Positions 63,001-64,000 of a stretch of 64,000 nucleotides of DNA are shown piece by piece; within the stretch, counting starts at the first letter, position 1; every line of letters starts with the position of its first letter. The stretch lies in NCBI GenBank assembly GCA_019915015.1, contig JAHBBC010000028.1, positions 62,001-126,000 on the forward strand. Reading direction: 5' to 3'. The position numbers and the translations under genes were made by a program. This DNA comes from Auriscalpium vulgare (Eukaryota; Basidiomycota; Agaricomycetes; Russulales; Auriscalpiaceae). Under the pieces are notes generated by a model that ran no database searches, was not told the origin of the DNA, and saw only the letters and a list, made by a program, of their open reading frames with translations.

Positions 63001-64000
63001 AGAAGGACATAGGGATAGAATCACATCAATAGTATACTCCCCTGATGGCAAACACATTGTGTCTGGTTCAAATGATAAAACCATCCGCATTTGGGATGCA
63101 TACACAGGTCAGCCTGTGGGCACACCTCTAGTAGGGCACACTGAATCAATTACATCTGTAGCATATTCTCCTGATGGCAAACATATTGTATCAGGCTCAT
63201 TTGACAATACCATTCACATCTGGGATGCACATACAGGCCAGTCTATGTCTGTGGGATTACAGGACAAAGGACATAGAAATCCAATAATATCTGTAGCATA
63301 TTCCCCTGATGGCACTCACATTGTTTCTGGCTCATATAAGGGAGACATAATCTGGGCTGTACACACAGGTCTGTCTCTGGCCATAATCTTGAAGAGACAT
63401 GCAAATCAGATTACTTCTACTGTGGTGTATTCCCCCAATGGCAAATACATAGCCTCTGCCTCTTTTGACAAGACTATCTGCATCTGGGATGTACTCACTG
63501 GCAACCTTGTGAGTCCACCTCTAGAAGGGCATACAGATCGGGTTACATCATTGGCATATTCTCCTGATGGCAGGCAAATTGTTTCTGCCTCAGATGACAA
63601 GACTCTCCGTTTCTGGGATACTCACACAGGTCAATTTGTGGGCACACCTTTAGAAGGACACACAGAATCAATTACATGTGTAGCATACTCCCCTGATGGG
63701 AAGCATATTGTCTCTAGCTCCTTTGATAAAACCCTCCGAATCTGGAATGTACATATAGATCAGTTTCACTCAATAGGCACACAACTAGAAAGACTCACAG
63801 ACCGCATCAATTCTGGGGCATATTCTCCTGATGGCAGGCATATCATCTCTGGCTCTAGTAATAAAGCTATTGGCATCTGGGATACACACACAGGTGAACC
63901 TGTGAATCTACTCCAAGAGGGTCACACAAAACAAGTAACATCTGTGGCATATTCTCCTGATGGCAGATACTTTGTCTCTAGCTCTGATGATGAGACCATC
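60061..64000 (+). pseudogene. C2-NACHT-WD40 (STAND/NLR-like) gene, 3' part, runs off right edge
   Basis: It continues from the C2 exon: linker with STVDTWSPLLDKLKLFASVM and VHPYLSMAWMILDAGHK, further exons with QLERTARVEELGQLIL, then the NACHT NTPase with Walker A LTGLSGTGKSSVA, Walker B IVIVIDALDES and IIITSRPEED. A TAG at 62057-62059 interrupts the frame after GQILAAY; homologous-looking coding sequence continues in the same frame (KLGALLTGVIDHSEP). After an intron at about 62609 nine WD40 repeats follow (AYSPDGKHIVSGS...TIRIWD type), the last cut by the window end. Such proteins are the fungal analogues of NLRs in non-self recognition and cell death. Copia insertion plus nonsense codon make it a pseudogene here. 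Confidence 0.85.

Noticed and set aside
1..64000. CRISPR arrays, operons, ribosome binding sites, rRNA genes
   Set aside because: Spliced genes, TATA boxes and LTR elements show nuclear fungal DNA; no regularly spaced short repeats or rRNA signatures were seen. tRNA genes could not be excluded by eye.

Overview
The window is nuclear DNA of a filamentous basidiomycete, most likely an agaricomycete. The evidence is GC-rich sequence, many GT-AG introns of about 50-75 nt, a fungal group-I type G-alpha gene, F-box genes with a zinc-ribbon tail, a C2-NACHT-WD40 (STAND) gene, and Ty3 and Ty1/copia elements. No bacterial, organellar, rRNA or CRISPR features were seen. Gene models were built by reading splice sites by eye.

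Layout. 1-327: 5' end of an unknown gene running off the left edge. 2150-13330 and 21370-46645: two arms of a large, imperfect inverted repeat. Each arm carries an F-box gene, a short-chain dehydrogenase (SDR) gene and a coiled-coil gene. Between the arms (13.3-21.4 kb) lie a truncated F-box gene, an intact 354-aa G-alpha subunit, a Dap1-like heme protein and a conserved-looking hypothetical gene. The right arm was enlarged by two insertions whose empty sites survive in the left arm: a 14.4-kb Ty3-type LTR retrotransposon (27504-41936) and a 1.7-kb non-autonomous DNA transposon (43531-45222). From 47.2 to 52.7 kb there is another, rearranged set of the same F-box, SDR and coiled-coil pieces. 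From 53.6 kb to the end lies a C2-NACHT-WD40 gene whose C2 exon is split by a complete copia element (54068-60055) and which also has a nonsense codon.

The most unusual object is the Ty3-type element. Gag, Pro and Pol are on the minus strand in three successive -1 frames. Between pol and the downstream LTR sit about 5.8 kb with three intron-containing genes on the opposite strand: two 373/374-aa paralogues and a 618-aa Cys-rich protein. Being antisense to the genomic RNA, their introns would not be spliced out of it, so they could persist through retrotransposition. The polypurine tract with an adjacent hairpin occurs three times: just after pol, between the antisense genes, and at the LTR. 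The hairpin stems differ in sequence but keep pairing and share an NCCT loop. The two LTRs differ by one indel that I could see, so the insertion is recent.
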